Shown: piece after piece, positions 25,759 to 34,147 of the stretch
Layout: the number at the start of each line of letters is the position of its first letter
How positions within the stretch are numbered: the stretch's first letter is position 1
Assembly: GCA_050847315.1 (NCBI GenBank)
Contig: CP193791.1
Origin: Cedecea sp000277545
GTDB taxonomy: Bacteria > Pseudomonadota > Gammaproteobacteria > Enterobacterales > Enterobacteriaceae
Reading direction: 5' to 3' (one strand)
DNA length: 64,000 bases
The notes under the pieces: generated by a model
Seen by the model: the letters and a program-made list of their open reading frames with translations, nothing else
Database searches by the model: none
Told to the model about the DNA's origin: nothing
Made by a program: the position numbers and the translations under genes

Positions 25759-26913
25759 ATGGTTTTGCATTCCACGCGCTGGCTGGCGCTCAGTTACTTT
25801 ACCTACTTCTTTAGCTATGGCGTATTTTTACCGTTCTGGAGCGTCTGGCTCAAAGGCGTCGGGCTTCCCCCGGAAACTATCGGATTGCTGTTAGGCTCAG
25901 GGCTGATTGCCCGTTTCCTCGGCAGTTTATTATTAGCCCCCCGCGTGACCGATCCTTCCCGCCTTGTTGTCGCCCTTCGGCTGTTAGCCCTTGCCACACT
26001 AATTTTTGCCGCCGGTTTCTGGCTGGGCCATGCCGCGCTCTGGCTGCTGCTCACGATGGTGGGCTTTAACCTGTTCTTCTCGCCGCTGGTGCCGCTGACC
26101 GATGCGCTGGCGGGGACCTGGCAGCGGCAAATGCCGCTGGATTATGGCCGGGTGCGGCTCTGGGGATCGCTGGCGTTTGTCATCGGCTCGGCCATTACCG
26201 GCAAGCTGGTGAGCGAGTTCAGCTCTCAGGCTATTCTGGTCCTGCTGACCCTTGGCGCGGCGTCGATGCTGATTGGCATGATGCTGCGGCCTTCCATTAT
26301 GCCTCAGGGAGAAACCCGGCATCAGGCTTCAGCTGGCTGGCCAGCCTGGAAAGGGCTGATTATCAGCGCCTGGCGTTTTCTGGCCTGTGTTTCTCTGCTG
26401 CAGGGCGCGCATGCGGCCTACTACGGTTTTAGCGCGATTTACTGGCAGGGGGCAGGCTATTCCGCTTCCGTTGTGGGCTATTTATGGTCGCTGGGCGTGG
26501 TGGCGGAAATCGTTATCTTTGCCCTCAGCAACAAATTGTTCCGCCGCTGGAGCGCCAGAGATTTGCTGCTGTTGTCCACCGTGACCAGCATTATTCGCTG
26601 GAGCCTGATGGCAAGCACCACCGAACTTCCGTGGCTGATTGTGGCGCAGATCCTGCACTGCGGCAGCTTCACGATTTGCCACCTGGCGGCGATGCGCTAT
26701 ATCTCTGCCCGCAAAGGCGGGGAGGTGATCCGCCTGCAGGCCGTTTACTCCGCAGTGGCGATGGGCGGCGGTATCGCCGTGATGACGATTTTCTCGGGCT
26801 TCCTCTATCAGCATTTGCAGGGCGGGATGTTCTGGATCATGGCGCTGGTGGCGGCCCCGGCGCTGTTCCTGCGGCCCAAAGTCGCCGCAGTCAGCCCGGT
26901 TGCGGAAAGCTAA
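25759..26913 (+). CDS. hcaT: MFS transporter HcaT (3-phenylpropionate permease family)
   Basis: 384-residue major facilitator with 12 hydrophobic helices. MVLHSTRWLALSYFTYFFSYG, FFSPLVPLTDALAG, LQGAHAAYYGFSAIYWQ and CHLAAMRYISARKGGEVIRLQ agree closely with E. coli HcaT. The start at 25759 follows GAGGG; the frame is open to 25702. HcaT is named for phenylpropionate uptake beside the hca dioxygenase operon, but none of hcaREFCBD is here, so the substrate may differ. Convergent with csiE, the two stops overlapping by 4 bp. Confidence 0.93.
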   Translation: MVLHSTRWLALSYFTYFFSYGVFLPFWSVWLKGVGLPPETIGLLLGSGLIARFLGSLLLAPRVTDPSRLVVALRLLALATLIFAAGFWLGHAALWLLLTMVGFNLFFSPLVPLTDALAGTWQRQMPLDYGRVRLWGSLAFVIGSAITGKLVSEFSSQAILVLLTLGAASMLIGMMLRPSIMPQGETRHQASAGWPAWKGLIISAWRFLACVSLLQGAHAAYYGFSAIYWQGAGYSASVVGYLWSLGVVAEIVIFALSNKLFRRWSARDLLLLSTVTSIIRWSLMASTTELPWLIVAQILHCGSFTICHLAAMRYISARKGGEVIRLQAVYSAVAMGGGIAVMTIFSGFLYQHLQGGMFWIMALVAAPALFLRPKVAAVSPVAES

Positions 26914-28190
26914 GCCTCTAACAGTGCTTTGATGCGCTGCTGCTGGTGTTCACCCAGCGGCAGCGTGGCGTGAATGAGCGGGGGAGAAAACAGCGGCAGC
27001 GAGGTCGCGTAGGGCGTAATAACCAGCACCACTTCACGCGGGGCGCCCTGGCTTTGAAATTGCTGCACCGCCAGATATTTAATGTTGAGCGGCAGCAGGG
27101 TCAGCTCGCGCAGCTGCTGCTCAATTTTCTGTTCCAGCTCGCGATCGTCGGCCGTCAGCAGTAACACCTGTTTTTCCTGAATGTCACTTTCCTGCATCAG
27201 CCAGGCACCAAAGATCACCGCGACCAGGCCCCTTTCCGCATCGGAAAACTGAATCCCATAATGCTGTTCAAAATCCGCAAGCACTTCTCGCGAGGTTCGC
27301 ATTAGCCTCGGATAAAGACGCGTGATCTCTTCGGGCAGGCTGTGGTCGATGCCGATATTAAAGTGGCAGCGGTTCAGCGCCTGGGCGAGGTGAATATAAA
27401 GCTGATCGCTCAGCCCTTGTTCATCGCTAAAAGAAAGCCCGGCCTGACGGCGGAAACGTTCGATCATCCGTGCGATTTCATTGTGTAACCGGGCATCCTG
27501 TTCATGTTCGTCATTAATCGGATCGGGAATTCTGAGCAGTTGAAACAGCAGGGCCAGGAAATGCTGTTCATCAACGTCTGCGGGCTGCATGACGCGGCGC
27601 TTCCAGTGGCGGGCTATTTCCTGGGCGACAACAAATTCAGGCCGCATCTGGCTCCACTCGCGCTGCTGCTGCGTCAGGACTGGCGCATTGCCGGAGTGAT
27701 GCTGATGCAGACAATACTGCAAAAACAGCGTCAGGAACTGGCTGTCCCGGCTGTCGTACTGCCTTTTTAAACGGCGACCACACAGATTCACCAGCGCACG
27801 TAAATTAGTTTCGTCATACAGCGCCTTGATAAGCCCCAGATGCTTTAGCTGGGACTTTAGTGCCGGACTAAAGTGGTTTTGCACAAACTGCGGGCAAAGG
27901 CGCAGCGAACGTCGCAGCCAGTGCAGCAGACAGAGGCGGCGGTCAAGGACTGTGCCTTCAATCCGGTAGCTGCCGTCCTGCTGCTGCGTCAGGGAGAGAC
28001 GGTGATAACTCTGGATCTCATGGCCCGTGTCGGCTATATCTTGCAGGGTTTGCCTCTGATCCACGCCGTTAAGGCTGGCAATGACCTCCGGCGTGACGAT
28101 CTGCTCCGGGAGATAGAGCATCAGAAGCAGGTGGCAGCGGCGCTGCGAACTGGATAGCACAGAGGGCGGCGGCGTCAGTAAAGTCATCAT
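26910..28190 (-). CDS. csiE: Stationary-phase-inducible protein CsiE (PRD domain)
   Basis: 426 residues, same length as E. coli CsiE. C-terminal two-thirds resemble PTS-regulation domains: QALNRCHFNIGIDHSLPEEITRLYPRL and FSDAERGLVAVIFGAWLMQE, followed by LLPLNIKYLAVQQF and YATSLPLFSPPLI. In E. coli csiE is induced by carbon starvation under RpoS and cAMP-CRP; its function is unknown. The start could be either of two adjacent ATGs (28190 or 28187). Divergent from the DUF1007 gene with 124 bp between, in which I cannot place a clear promoter. Confidence 0.93.
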   Translation of the reverse strand: MMTLLTPPPSVLSSSQRRCHLLLMLYLPEQIVTPEVIASLNGVDQRQTLQDIADTGHEIQSYHRLSLTQQQDGSYRIEGTVLDRRLCLLHWLRRSLRLCPQFVQNHFSPALKSQLKHLGLIKALYDETNLRALVNLCGRRLKRQYDSRDSQFLTLFLQYCLHQHHSGNAPVLTQQQREWSQMRPEFVVAQEIARHWKRRVMQPADVDEQHFLALLFQLLRIPDPINDEHEQDARLHNEIARMIERFRRQAGLSFSDEQGLSDQLYIHLAQALNRCHFNIGIDHSLPEEITRLYPRLMRTSREVLADFEQHYGIQFSDAERGLVAVIFGAWLMQESDIQEKQVLLLTADDRELEQKIEQQLRELTLLPLNIKYLAVQQFQSQGAPREVVLVITPYATSLPLFSPPLIHATLPLGEHQQQRIKALLEA

Positions 28191-28314
28191 CTGGCTGTCC
28201 CAATGTGGTGTCAGAAGTTAAGAATAGCTAAAGGTTTCGGCCAATATATTGCCCTTTTTAGTTTTTCATCACGGAATTACGGCTGGCTCACAGAATTTAA
28301 ATCTTGAGGGAAGC

Positions 28315-28962
28315 ATGAGCGACAAAAGAATCAGCCTGAAAGGAGTAGCCTTGCTGCTGGCAGGGTTTTCAGCGACAAGCGTGCAGGCGCATCCCCACAG
28401 TTTTATCTCTATCGTCACCACGCCTGTGGTTGATCAGGGGCAGCTGACGGGGCTAAAAATGCAGTGGACGATGGACGACATTACTTCAGCAGATCTGTTG
28501 TATGACGCCGGCGACGCCAAGCCGGGGTCGCCGGTGTGGAAGAAGCTGGCGGCGGAAGTGATGGCTAATGTGCTGGGCCAGCACTACTTTACCGAGTTCT
28601 GGCATAACAAAGAGAAGGTGAAGTTTGGCAATTTGCCGCCGGAATATGGCCTGAGCCGTAGCAATCATCAGGCGGTGCTGACGTTTGTTCTGCCGCTGGC
28701 GCATCCGCAGCCGCTCAAAGGACAGACATACCGTTTCTCAACCTTCGACCCGACTTATTTTGTCGACATGAGTTATGACCACGATGGGGACGTGCATCTG
28801 CCGCAGGAGCTGGCCTCAAGCTGTAAAGTTGCCGTGCATACGCCAAAGCCCAGCGAAGAAACTCTGCTGTTCGCGCAGTCGCTGGATAAAGCTGACGCCC
28901 CGCCGGAGGACATGGACTTAGGGAAACTGTTTGCTCAGGAGGTGACGCTGGCATGTCAATAA
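28315..28962 (+). CDS. DUF1007-family periplasmic protein, partner of NicO transporter
   Basis: 215 residues with a signal peptide (KGVALLLAGFSATSVQA) and mature N-terminus HPHSFISI, a His-containing start typical of the family, with cores QWTMDDITSADLLYD and FSTFDPTYFVDMSYD. DUF1007 genes usually sit beside RcnA/NicO-type metal exporters or uptake proteins, so a periplasmic metal-binding role (Ni, Co or Zn) is inferred. Start 28315 follows GAGGG and gives the shortest proper signal peptide; the frame is open to 28249. It overlaps the next gene by 10 bp. E. coli has yfhR at this position. Confidence 0.82.
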   Translation: MSDKRISLKGVALLLAGFSATSVQAHPHSFISIVTTPVVDQGQLTGLKMQWTMDDITSADLLYDAGDAKPGSPVWKKLAAEVMANVLGQHYFTEFWHNKEKVKFGNLPPEYGLSRSNHQAVLTFVLPLAHPQPLKGQTYRFSTFDPTYFVDMSYDHDGDVHLPQELASSCKVAVHTPKPSEETLLFAQSLDKADAPPEDMDLGKLFAQEVTLACQ

Positions 28963-29933
28963 TCACCGCTTCTTCTCCCGTCCGCCGCTGGGGCCATCTG
29001 TGGCCGCTGGCGCTGTTTATGCTGCTTGCCGCCGCCGGGCTTTATGCCTTGTGGTTTTACTGGCCGCAAATCTTGCTTAGTTCGGCCGTCTGGCAGCGTT
29101 CAATCAATCAGGAATTAAGCGGGCTGCTGCGTCAGGTGGCGGACAACCCCGCTCGCGCAGGCTTATCGCTGCTCTCTTTCAGTTTTGTCTACGGCGTGCT
29201 CCATGCGCTGGGGCCGGGGCACGGCAAAATCGTCATCAGCACCTGGCTTGCTACCCATCCCTCAAAAATTAAAAGCAGCCTCGGTTTGACCTTTGCCGCG
29301 TCTTTATTGCAGGGGCTGGTGGCTATTGCGCTGGTGGTCGTGGTGCTGGGCGTTCTCGCTTTGCCTTCCCGGCAGCTTCATCTCAGCAGCTTCTGGCTGG
29401 AGAAGGGCAGCTATCTGCTTGTCGGGTTCTTGGGCCTTTTGCTGAGCTGGCGGGCGCTGCGGCGTTTACAGGTTCAGTTACGCCGCAAACCCAAATTTAC
29501 CTCGTTTACGCCGCATGATGTGCATGACGCTAACTGCGGCTGTGGGCATCAGCACGTCCCGGACGAAAAACAGCTGACTGCGGGAAGCGACTGGCGGGCC
29601 AGGCTGATGATTGTCCTGTCGATGGGCATGCGCCCCTGTTCTGGCGCGATTATGGTGCTGCTGTTCAGCAAGGTGATCGGGGTCTTTAGCTGGGGCGTGC
29701 TGTCTGCGCTGGCGATGGCGGCAGGTACTTCGATCACCATTTCCGGCCTGGCGCTGCTGGTGCACAGCTTCCGTGCGCTGGCGGTTCGCTTAAGCGGGAA
29801 CCGGGCCCCGGTGCTGTGGCGGCAGGTAGGCTGGTCAACGCTTGCACTGGCGGGAGGAATTGTCCTGGTCGTGGCCGCGCTGATTATGTGGCTGAGCGCC
29901 CAGCCGATGGCGCGAGGTATTCGGCCTTTCTGA
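28953..29933 (+). CDS. NicO/RcnA-family nickel-cobalt transporter
   Basis: 326-residue inner-membrane protein, about 6-7 helices. The family motif HALGPGHGKIVIS lies in helix 2, and the second motif GMRPCSGAIMVLLF near residue 230. Between them is a cytosolic or periplasmic loop rich in His and Cys (HDVHDANCGCGHQHVPDEK), a likely metal-binding segment. The family comprises Ni/Co efflux (RcnA) and uptake members; direction cannot be told from the sequence. Translationally coupled to the DUF1007 gene and ended by a bidirectional terminator. Confidence 0.85.
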   Translation: MSIITASSPVRRWGHLWPLALFMLLAAAGLYALWFYWPQILLSSAVWQRSINQELSGLLRQVADNPARAGLSLLSFSFVYGVLHALGPGHGKIVISTWLATHPSKIKSSLGLTFAASLLQGLVAIALVVVVLGVLALPSRQLHLSSFWLEKGSYLLVGFLGLLLSWRALRRLQVQLRRKPKFTSFTPHDVHDANCGCGHQHVPDEKQLTAGSDWRARLMIVLSMGMRPCSGAIMVLLFSKVIGVFSWGVLSALAMAAGTSITISGLALLVHSFRALAVRLSGNRAPVLWRQVGWSTLALAGGIVLVVAALIMWLSAQPMARGIRPF

Positions 29934-29955
29934 ACGGGTAGCTAAATGCGGGCAT

Positions 29956-29995
29956 AAAAAAATCCCCTCGCCGTAAAGCTGAGGGGATTTTTGTT
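29956..29995. terminator. Bidirectional intrinsic terminator between nicO-type gene and suhB
   Basis: Perfect 12-bp stem (29958-29969 with 29981-29992), 11-base loop, A-run before and T-run after, so it serves both converging units. Confidence 0.9.
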
Positions 29996-30031
29996 TTTGC
30001 CTCTTCTTTATTGAAGATCAGGCAAAAAAGC

Positions 30032-30838
30032 TTAGCGCTTCAGCGCTTCACTCAGTTCTTCACGCATGGTAGCCAGCATGGCTTTCACAACGCGCGGGTT
30101 ACCGGCGACGATGTTCCCGGTCGTCAGGTAGTTATGGCCGCCGGTGAAATCACACACGATGCTGCCGGATTCACGAGCCAGCAGTTCACCTGCGGCGAAA
30201 TCCCATGGCTTCAGGCCAATCTCGAAGAAACCGTCCACGCGGCCAGCGGCAACGTAGGCCAGGTCCAGCGCAGCGGAACCGGTGCGGCGGAAGTCTGCAC
30301 ACTGGGTGAACAGTTTACCAACGATGTTGATGTAAGGAGTCGCGTGCTGCTTCACTTTGAACGGGAAGCCGGTCGCCAGAACGGTGCCGTCCAGGTCGCG
30401 TGCGTTGCTGCCGCGCAGGCGGTAGCCGTTAAGCTGGGCGCCCTGGCCACGGGTCGCGGTGAACAGTTCGTTACGCATTGGATCGTAAACAACGGCAACT
30501 TCAGTGCGGCCTTTGATACGAACAGCGATAGAAACGGAGAAATGTGGCAGACGTTTGATGAAGTTGGTGGTGCCATCCAGCGGATCGATAACCCATTGCA
30601 CGTCCTGATCTTCGCCTGCATGTTCACCGCTTTCTTCGGTGATGATGGTGTGCTGCGGGTAAGATTTGCGGATTGTGTCGATAATAATCGCTTCTGCAGC
30701 TTTATCGACGTTAGTCACAAAGTCATTGCTGCCTTTCTGACTGCTTTCTACGGAGTCTGGTGTTTCGTAGTGTTTGGCAATTACATTACCCGCCTTGCGC
30801 GCAGCACGCACGGCGATGGTCAACATTGGATGTTGCAT
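30032..30838 (-). CDS. suhB: Inositol-1-monophosphatase / Nus factor SuhB
   Basis: 268 residues. Mg-dependent phosphatase motifs: EESGEHAG, WVIDPLDGTTNFIK and KPWDFAAGELL. In E. coli SuhB also joins NusA/B/E/G complexes on ribosomal RNA transcripts and represses its own gene. Divergent from trmJ as in E. coli. One residue longer at the N-terminus (MQHPML). A good promoter is visible upstream. Confidence 0.97.
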   Translation of the reverse strand: MQHPMLTIAVRAARKAGNVIAKHYETPDSVESSQKGSNDFVTNVDKAAEAIIIDTIRKSYPQHTIITEESGEHAGEDQDVQWVIDPLDGTTNFIKRLPHFSVSIAVRIKGRTEVAVVYDPMRNELFTATRGQGAQLNGYRLRGSNARDLDGTVLATGFPFKVKQHATPYINIVGKLFTQCADFRRTGSAALDLAYVAAGRVDGFFEIGLKPWDFAAGELLARESGSIVCDFTGGHNYLTTGNIVAGNPRVVKAMLATMREELSEALKR

Positions 30839-30880
30839 CGGTCTCTCTCGCTGGATGTTAAAGAACGGAAATCGCGGCGG

Positions 30881-30909
30881 AGTATAGCAGAGCGTTCGGA
30901 ATATGTCCC
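30881..30909 (-). promoter_or_regulatory. Predicted sigma-70 promoter of suhB
   Basis: Minus-strand GGGACA and TATACT with a 17-bp spacer, about 43 bp before the suhB start. On the other strand TATGAT (30915-30920) is a possible -10 for trmJ, with no convincing -35. Confidence 0.6.
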
Positions 30910-30957
30910 AGGGTTATGATAAGATATTGCGATATTCTTCCCAGGCTATGAATGACA

Positions 30958-31695
30958 ATGCTGCAAAACGTACGAATCGTGCTGGTCGAAACCTCGCATA
31001 CCGGCAACATGGGCTCCGTGGCTCGTGCTATGAAAACCATGGGCTTAACTAACCTGTGGCTGGTCAATCCGCTGGTCAAACCGGACTCCCAGGCCATCGC
31101 CCTGGCTGCTGGCGCCAGTGATGTTATTGGCGATGCTCAGATCGTCGATACGCTTGATGAAGCGCTGGCAGGATGCAGCCTGGTGGTCGGCACCAGCGCG
31201 CGCTCCCGCACTCTGCCGTGGCCGATGCTGGACCCGCGCGAATGCGGTTTAAAAAGCATCAGCGAAGCGCAGCATGCGCCAGTGGCAATCGTCTTTGGCC
31301 GCGAACGCGTGGGCCTGACCAACGAGGAGCTGCAAAAATGCCATTATCACGTTGCCATTCAGGCGAACCCGGAATACAGCTCCCTTAACCTCGCGATGGC
31401 GGTTCAGATCCTCGCCTATGAAGTGCGTATTGCCTGGCTCGCCACGCAAGAGCAGCCGGAAGCGGCTAAAGAAGAGGAAGACGCCCCTTATCCGCTGGTG
31501 GATGACTTAGAGCGTTTCTACGTGCATCTCGAAAAAGCGCTGCAGGAAAGCGGTTTCATTCGCCCAACCCATCCGGGCCAGGTGATGAGCCGACTGCGCC
31601 GTCTGTTTACCCGTGCACGCCCGGAAAGTCAGGAATTAAACATCCTGCGCGGCATGCTGGCGTCGCTGGAAAACCCAAAAAAATCGGGCCAATAA
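30958..31695 (+). CDS. trmJ: tRNA (cytidine/uridine-32-2'-O)-methyltransferase
   Basis: 245-residue SPOUT-class methyltransferase that 2'-O-methylates position 32 of several tRNAs using SAM. The knot motifs are clear: NMGSVARAMKTMG, IVFGRERVGLTNEEL and YSSLNLAMAVQIL. The C-terminal tail HPGQVMSRLRRLFTRARPESQELNILRG matches E. coli. ATG 30952 is two codons upstream in the same frame; 30958 gives the usual MLQN start. It precedes iscR, as in E. coli. Confidence 0.95.
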   Translation: MLQNVRIVLVETSHTGNMGSVARAMKTMGLTNLWLVNPLVKPDSQAIALAAGASDVIGDAQIVDTLDEALAGCSLVVGTSARSRTLPWPMLDPRECGLKSISEAQHAPVAIVFGRERVGLTNEELQKCHYHVAIQANPEYSSLNLAMAVQILAYEVRIAWLATQEQPEAAKEEEDAPYPLVDDLERFYVHLEKALQESGFIRPTHPGQVMSRLRRLFTRARPESQELNILRGMLASLENPKKSGQ

Positions 31696-31719
31696 TACTT
31701 GAGTAAAATGGTAGGTTAA
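31695..31719 (+). promoter_or_regulatory. IscR type 1 site A of the isc promoter
   Basis: 25-bp imperfect palindrome starting ATACTTGAG with right half GGTAGGTTAA; fits the type 1 IscR consensus at most positions. Directly abuts site B. It overlaps the last base of trmJ. Confidence 0.7.
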
Positions 31720-31744
31720 ATAGTTGACCATTTTACTCAGGAAT
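31720..31744 (+). promoter_or_regulatory. IscR type 1 site B of the isc promoter
   Basis: ATAGTTGACCATTTTACTCA plus GGAAT: strong match to the type 1 motif and nearly the same as the E. coli iscR site as I recall it. [2Fe-2S]-IscR binding here shuts off the operon when clusters are sufficient. Confidence 0.85.
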
Positions 31745-31824
31745 GTCAGACTTGCGTCCTGCTATGTGACAATCACACTTTTAAAAACCCCCGGCTCGAG
31801 GGGCTATTTGAGGTTAAGTAAGAC

Positions 31825-32313
31825 ATGAGACTGACATCAAAAGGGCGCTACGCCGTAACCGCGATGCTTGACGTTGCGCTGAACTCTGAATCGGGCCCGG
31901 TTCCGTTGGCTGATATTTCTGAACGTCAGGGTATTTCACTCTCCTACCTGGAGCAGCTGTTCTCCCGCCTGCGTAAAAATGGCCTGGTGGCCAGCGTGCG
32001 CGGTCCTGGCGGTGGTTATCTGTTAGGTAAAGACGCGAGCAGCATCGCCGTAGGCGAAGTGATTAGCGCCGTTGATGAGTCCGTAGACGCCACCCGTTGC
32101 CAGGGTAAAGGCGGCTGCCAGGGCGGCGATAAGTGCCTGACTCACGCGCTGTGGCGCGACTTGAGCGATCGCCTGACCGGCTTCCTGAATAACATCACCC
32201 TGGGTGAACTGGTTAACAACCAGGAAGTGCTGGACGTGTCCGATCGTCAACATAGTGAAAATCATCGCAGCACCCGTTCTCAAGACGCTATTGACGTCAA
32301 ACTGCGCGCATAA
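31825..32313 (+). CDS. iscR: Fe-S cluster regulator IscR
   Basis: 162-residue Rrf2-family regulator. Winged helix in residues 1-65 (MRLTSKGRYAVTAMLD, SYLEQLFSRLRKNGLV, VRGPGGGY). The [2Fe-2S] ligands are the three Cys in RCQGKGGCQGGDKC plus the following His of LTHALW. Represses its own operon when holding a cluster and activates suf in the apo form. First gene of the isc operon. Confidence 0.98.
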   Translation: MRLTSKGRYAVTAMLDVALNSESGPVPLADISERQGISLSYLEQLFSRLRKNGLVASVRGPGGGYLLGKDASSIAVGEVISAVDESVDATRCQGKGGCQGGDKCLTHALWRDLSDRLTGFLNNITLGELVNNQEVLDVSDRQHSENHRSTRSQDAIDVKLRA

Positions 32314-32332
32314 GCAGAAGAACAAGAATTTT

Positions 32333-32395
32333 AGAATCAGGTTGAGGGAGCGGTGCTCCCTGTCTATAACGGCAACATATTTTAAGCCTGATTCT
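32333..32395 (+). promoter_or_regulatory. Structured iscR-iscS intercistronic element
   Basis: Outer perfect 9-bp pairing agaatcagg (32333-32341) with cctgattct (32387-32395) encloses a 6-bp hairpin gggagc-GGT-gctccc (32346-32360). In E. coli the iscR-iscS spacer folds and protects iscR mRNA when the iron-stress sRNA RyhB triggers decay of iscSUA. The fold here is seen in sequence; the function is carried over from E. coli. Confidence 0.7.
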
Positions 32396-32428
32396 TCGCA
32401 TTGAAGTGATGTACGGAGCTTAAGAGCA

Positions 32429-33643
32429 ATGAAATTACCGATTTACCTCGACTACTCCGCAACCACGCCGGTAGACCCGCGTGTTGCTGAGAAGATGATG
32501 CAGTTTTTAACGATGGACGGCACCTTCGGTAACCCGGCCTCTCGTTCCCACCGTTTTGGCTGGCAGGCTGAAGAAGCCGTTGATATTGCCCGTAACCAAA
32601 TCGCTGAACTGGTTGGCGCAGACCCGCGTGAAATCGTCTTCACCTCCGGCGCAACCGAGTCAGACAACCTGGCTATCAAAGGTGCGGCTAACTTCTATCA
32701 GAAGAAAGGCAAGCACATCATCACCGCCAAAACCGAACACAAAGCCGTGCTGGACACCTGTCGCCAGCTTGAGCGTGAAGGGTTTGAAGTGACTTATCTG
32801 GCGCCGCAGAGCAACGGTATCGTTGACCTGAAGCAGCTGGAAGCCGCTATGCGTGAAGACACTATTCTGGTGTCCATCATGCACGTTAACAACGAAATCG
32901 GCGTGGTGCAGGATATCGCGGCTATCGGCGAAATGTGCCGTTCCCGTGGCATTATCTTCCACGTTGATGCTACCCAGAGCGTGGGCAAACTGCCTATCGA
33001 TCTGAGCCAGCTGAAAGTTGACCTGATGTCCTTCTCCGGCCACAAAATTTACGGGCCGAAAGGGATCGGTGCGCTGTACGTGCGTCGCAAACCGCGTATC
33101 CGTATCGAAGCGCAGATTCACGGCGGGGGTCACGAGCGCGGCATGCGTTCCGGTACGCTGCCTGTGCATCAGATCGTCGGCATGGGTGAAGCTTACCGTA
33201 TCGCAAAAGAAGAGATGGAGACCGAAATGGCCCGTCTGCGCACGCTGCGTAACCGTCTGTGGAACGGCGTGAAAGATATGGAAGAAGTTTACCTGAACGG
33301 TGACCTGGAGCATGGCGCGCCAAACATCCTCAACGTCAGCTTTAACTACGTTGAAGGCGAGTCGCTGATCATGGCGCTGAAAGACCTCGCGGTCTCTTCG
33401 GGCTCAGCCTGTACTTCCGCTAGCCTCGAGCCATCCTACGTGCTGCGTGCGCTGGGGATGAGCGATGAACTGGCACACAGCTCTATCCGTTTCTCTCTGG
33501 GTCGTTTCACCACTGAAGAAGAGATCGATTACACCATCGAGCTGGTACGTAAATCCATTGGCCGTCTGCGCGACCTTTCTCCGCTGTGGGAAATGTTCAA
33601 ACAGGGCGTGGATCTTAATTCCATCGAATGGGCTCATCACTGA
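32429..33643 (+). CDS. iscS: Cysteine desulfurase IscS
   Basis: 404-residue PLP enzyme that takes sulfur from cysteine as a persulfide and passes it to IscU, TusA, ThiI and others. PLP lysine is Lys 206 (SFSGHKIYGPKG) and the persulfide cysteine Cys 328 (SSGSACTSASLEP); both at the E. coli positions. Preceded by the structured spacer. Confidence 0.99.
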   Translation: MKLPIYLDYSATTPVDPRVAEKMMQFLTMDGTFGNPASRSHRFGWQAEEAVDIARNQIAELVGADPREIVFTSGATESDNLAIKGAANFYQKKGKHIITAKTEHKAVLDTCRQLEREGFEVTYLAPQSNGIVDLKQLEAAMREDTILVSIMHVNNEIGVVQDIAAIGEMCRSRGIIFHVDATQSVGKLPIDLSQLKVDLMSFSGHKIYGPKGIGALYVRRKPRIRIEAQIHGGGHERGMRSGTLPVHQIVGMGEAYRIAKEEMETEMARLRTLRNRLWNGVKDMEEVYLNGDLEHGAPNILNVSFNYVEGESLIMALKDLAVSSGSACTSASLEPSYVLRALGMSDELAHSSIRFSLGRFTTEEEIDYTIELVRKSIGRLRDLSPLWEMFKQGVDLNSIEWAHH

Positions 33644-33685
33644 TCGTTCGTCAGGACGTCGATTTCAGATTCTGGAGAAGTAAAA

Positions 33686-34072
33686 ATGGCTTACAGCGAA
33701 AAAGTAATTGATCACTACGAAAACCCACGCAACGTTGGCTCTTTTGACAACAGCGACGACAGCGTAGGTTCTGGCATGGTGGGTGCACCGGCCTGTGGCG
33801 ACGTGATGAAGTTGCAGATTAAAGTCAACAATGACGGTATCATTGAAGACGCGCGTTTCAAAACCTACGGCTGCGGTTCGGCGATTGCGTCCAGCTCGCT
33901 GGTGACCGAGTGGGTGAAGGGCAAGTCCCTGGACGAAGCGCAGGCGATCAAAAACACCGACATCGCAGACGAACTCGAACTGCCGCCGGTGAAAATTCAC
34001 TGCTCAATCCTGGCTGAAGACGCTATCAAAGCGGCCATCGCGGATTACAAAAGCAAACGTGAAACAAAATAA
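33686..34072 (+). CDS. iscU: Fe-S cluster scaffold IscU
   Basis: 128 residues, as in E. coli. Cluster ligands: Cys 37 in GAPACGDVMK, Cys 63 in YGCGSAIASSS, Cys 106 in KIHCSILAED. The LPPVK motif (ELPPVKIHC) recognised by the chaperone HscA is intact. Ribosome site GGAG before ATG. 42 bp after iscS. Confidence 0.99.
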   Translation: MAYSEKVIDHYENPRNVGSFDNSDDSVGSGMVGAPACGDVMKLQIKVNNDGIIEDARFKTYGCGSAIASSSLVTEWVKGKSLDEAQAIKNTDIADELELPPVKIHCSILAEDAIKAAIADYKSKRETK

Positions 34073-34082
34073 CTCTAACGCA

Positions 34083-34112
34083 TTCGAGCTTGCTGCCCGG
34101 CAGCGGCTCGAA
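34083..34112 (+). repeat. Stem-loop between iscU and iscA
   Basis: Outer 7-bp stem ttcgagc/gctcgaa with an inner GC-rich hairpin gctg/cagc and no T-run after it; probably an mRNA-stability or partial processing element rather than a terminator. Confidence 0.6.
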
Positions 34113-34147
34113 GTATGACGAGTTAAAATTTTTATTGAGGTTGTTGT

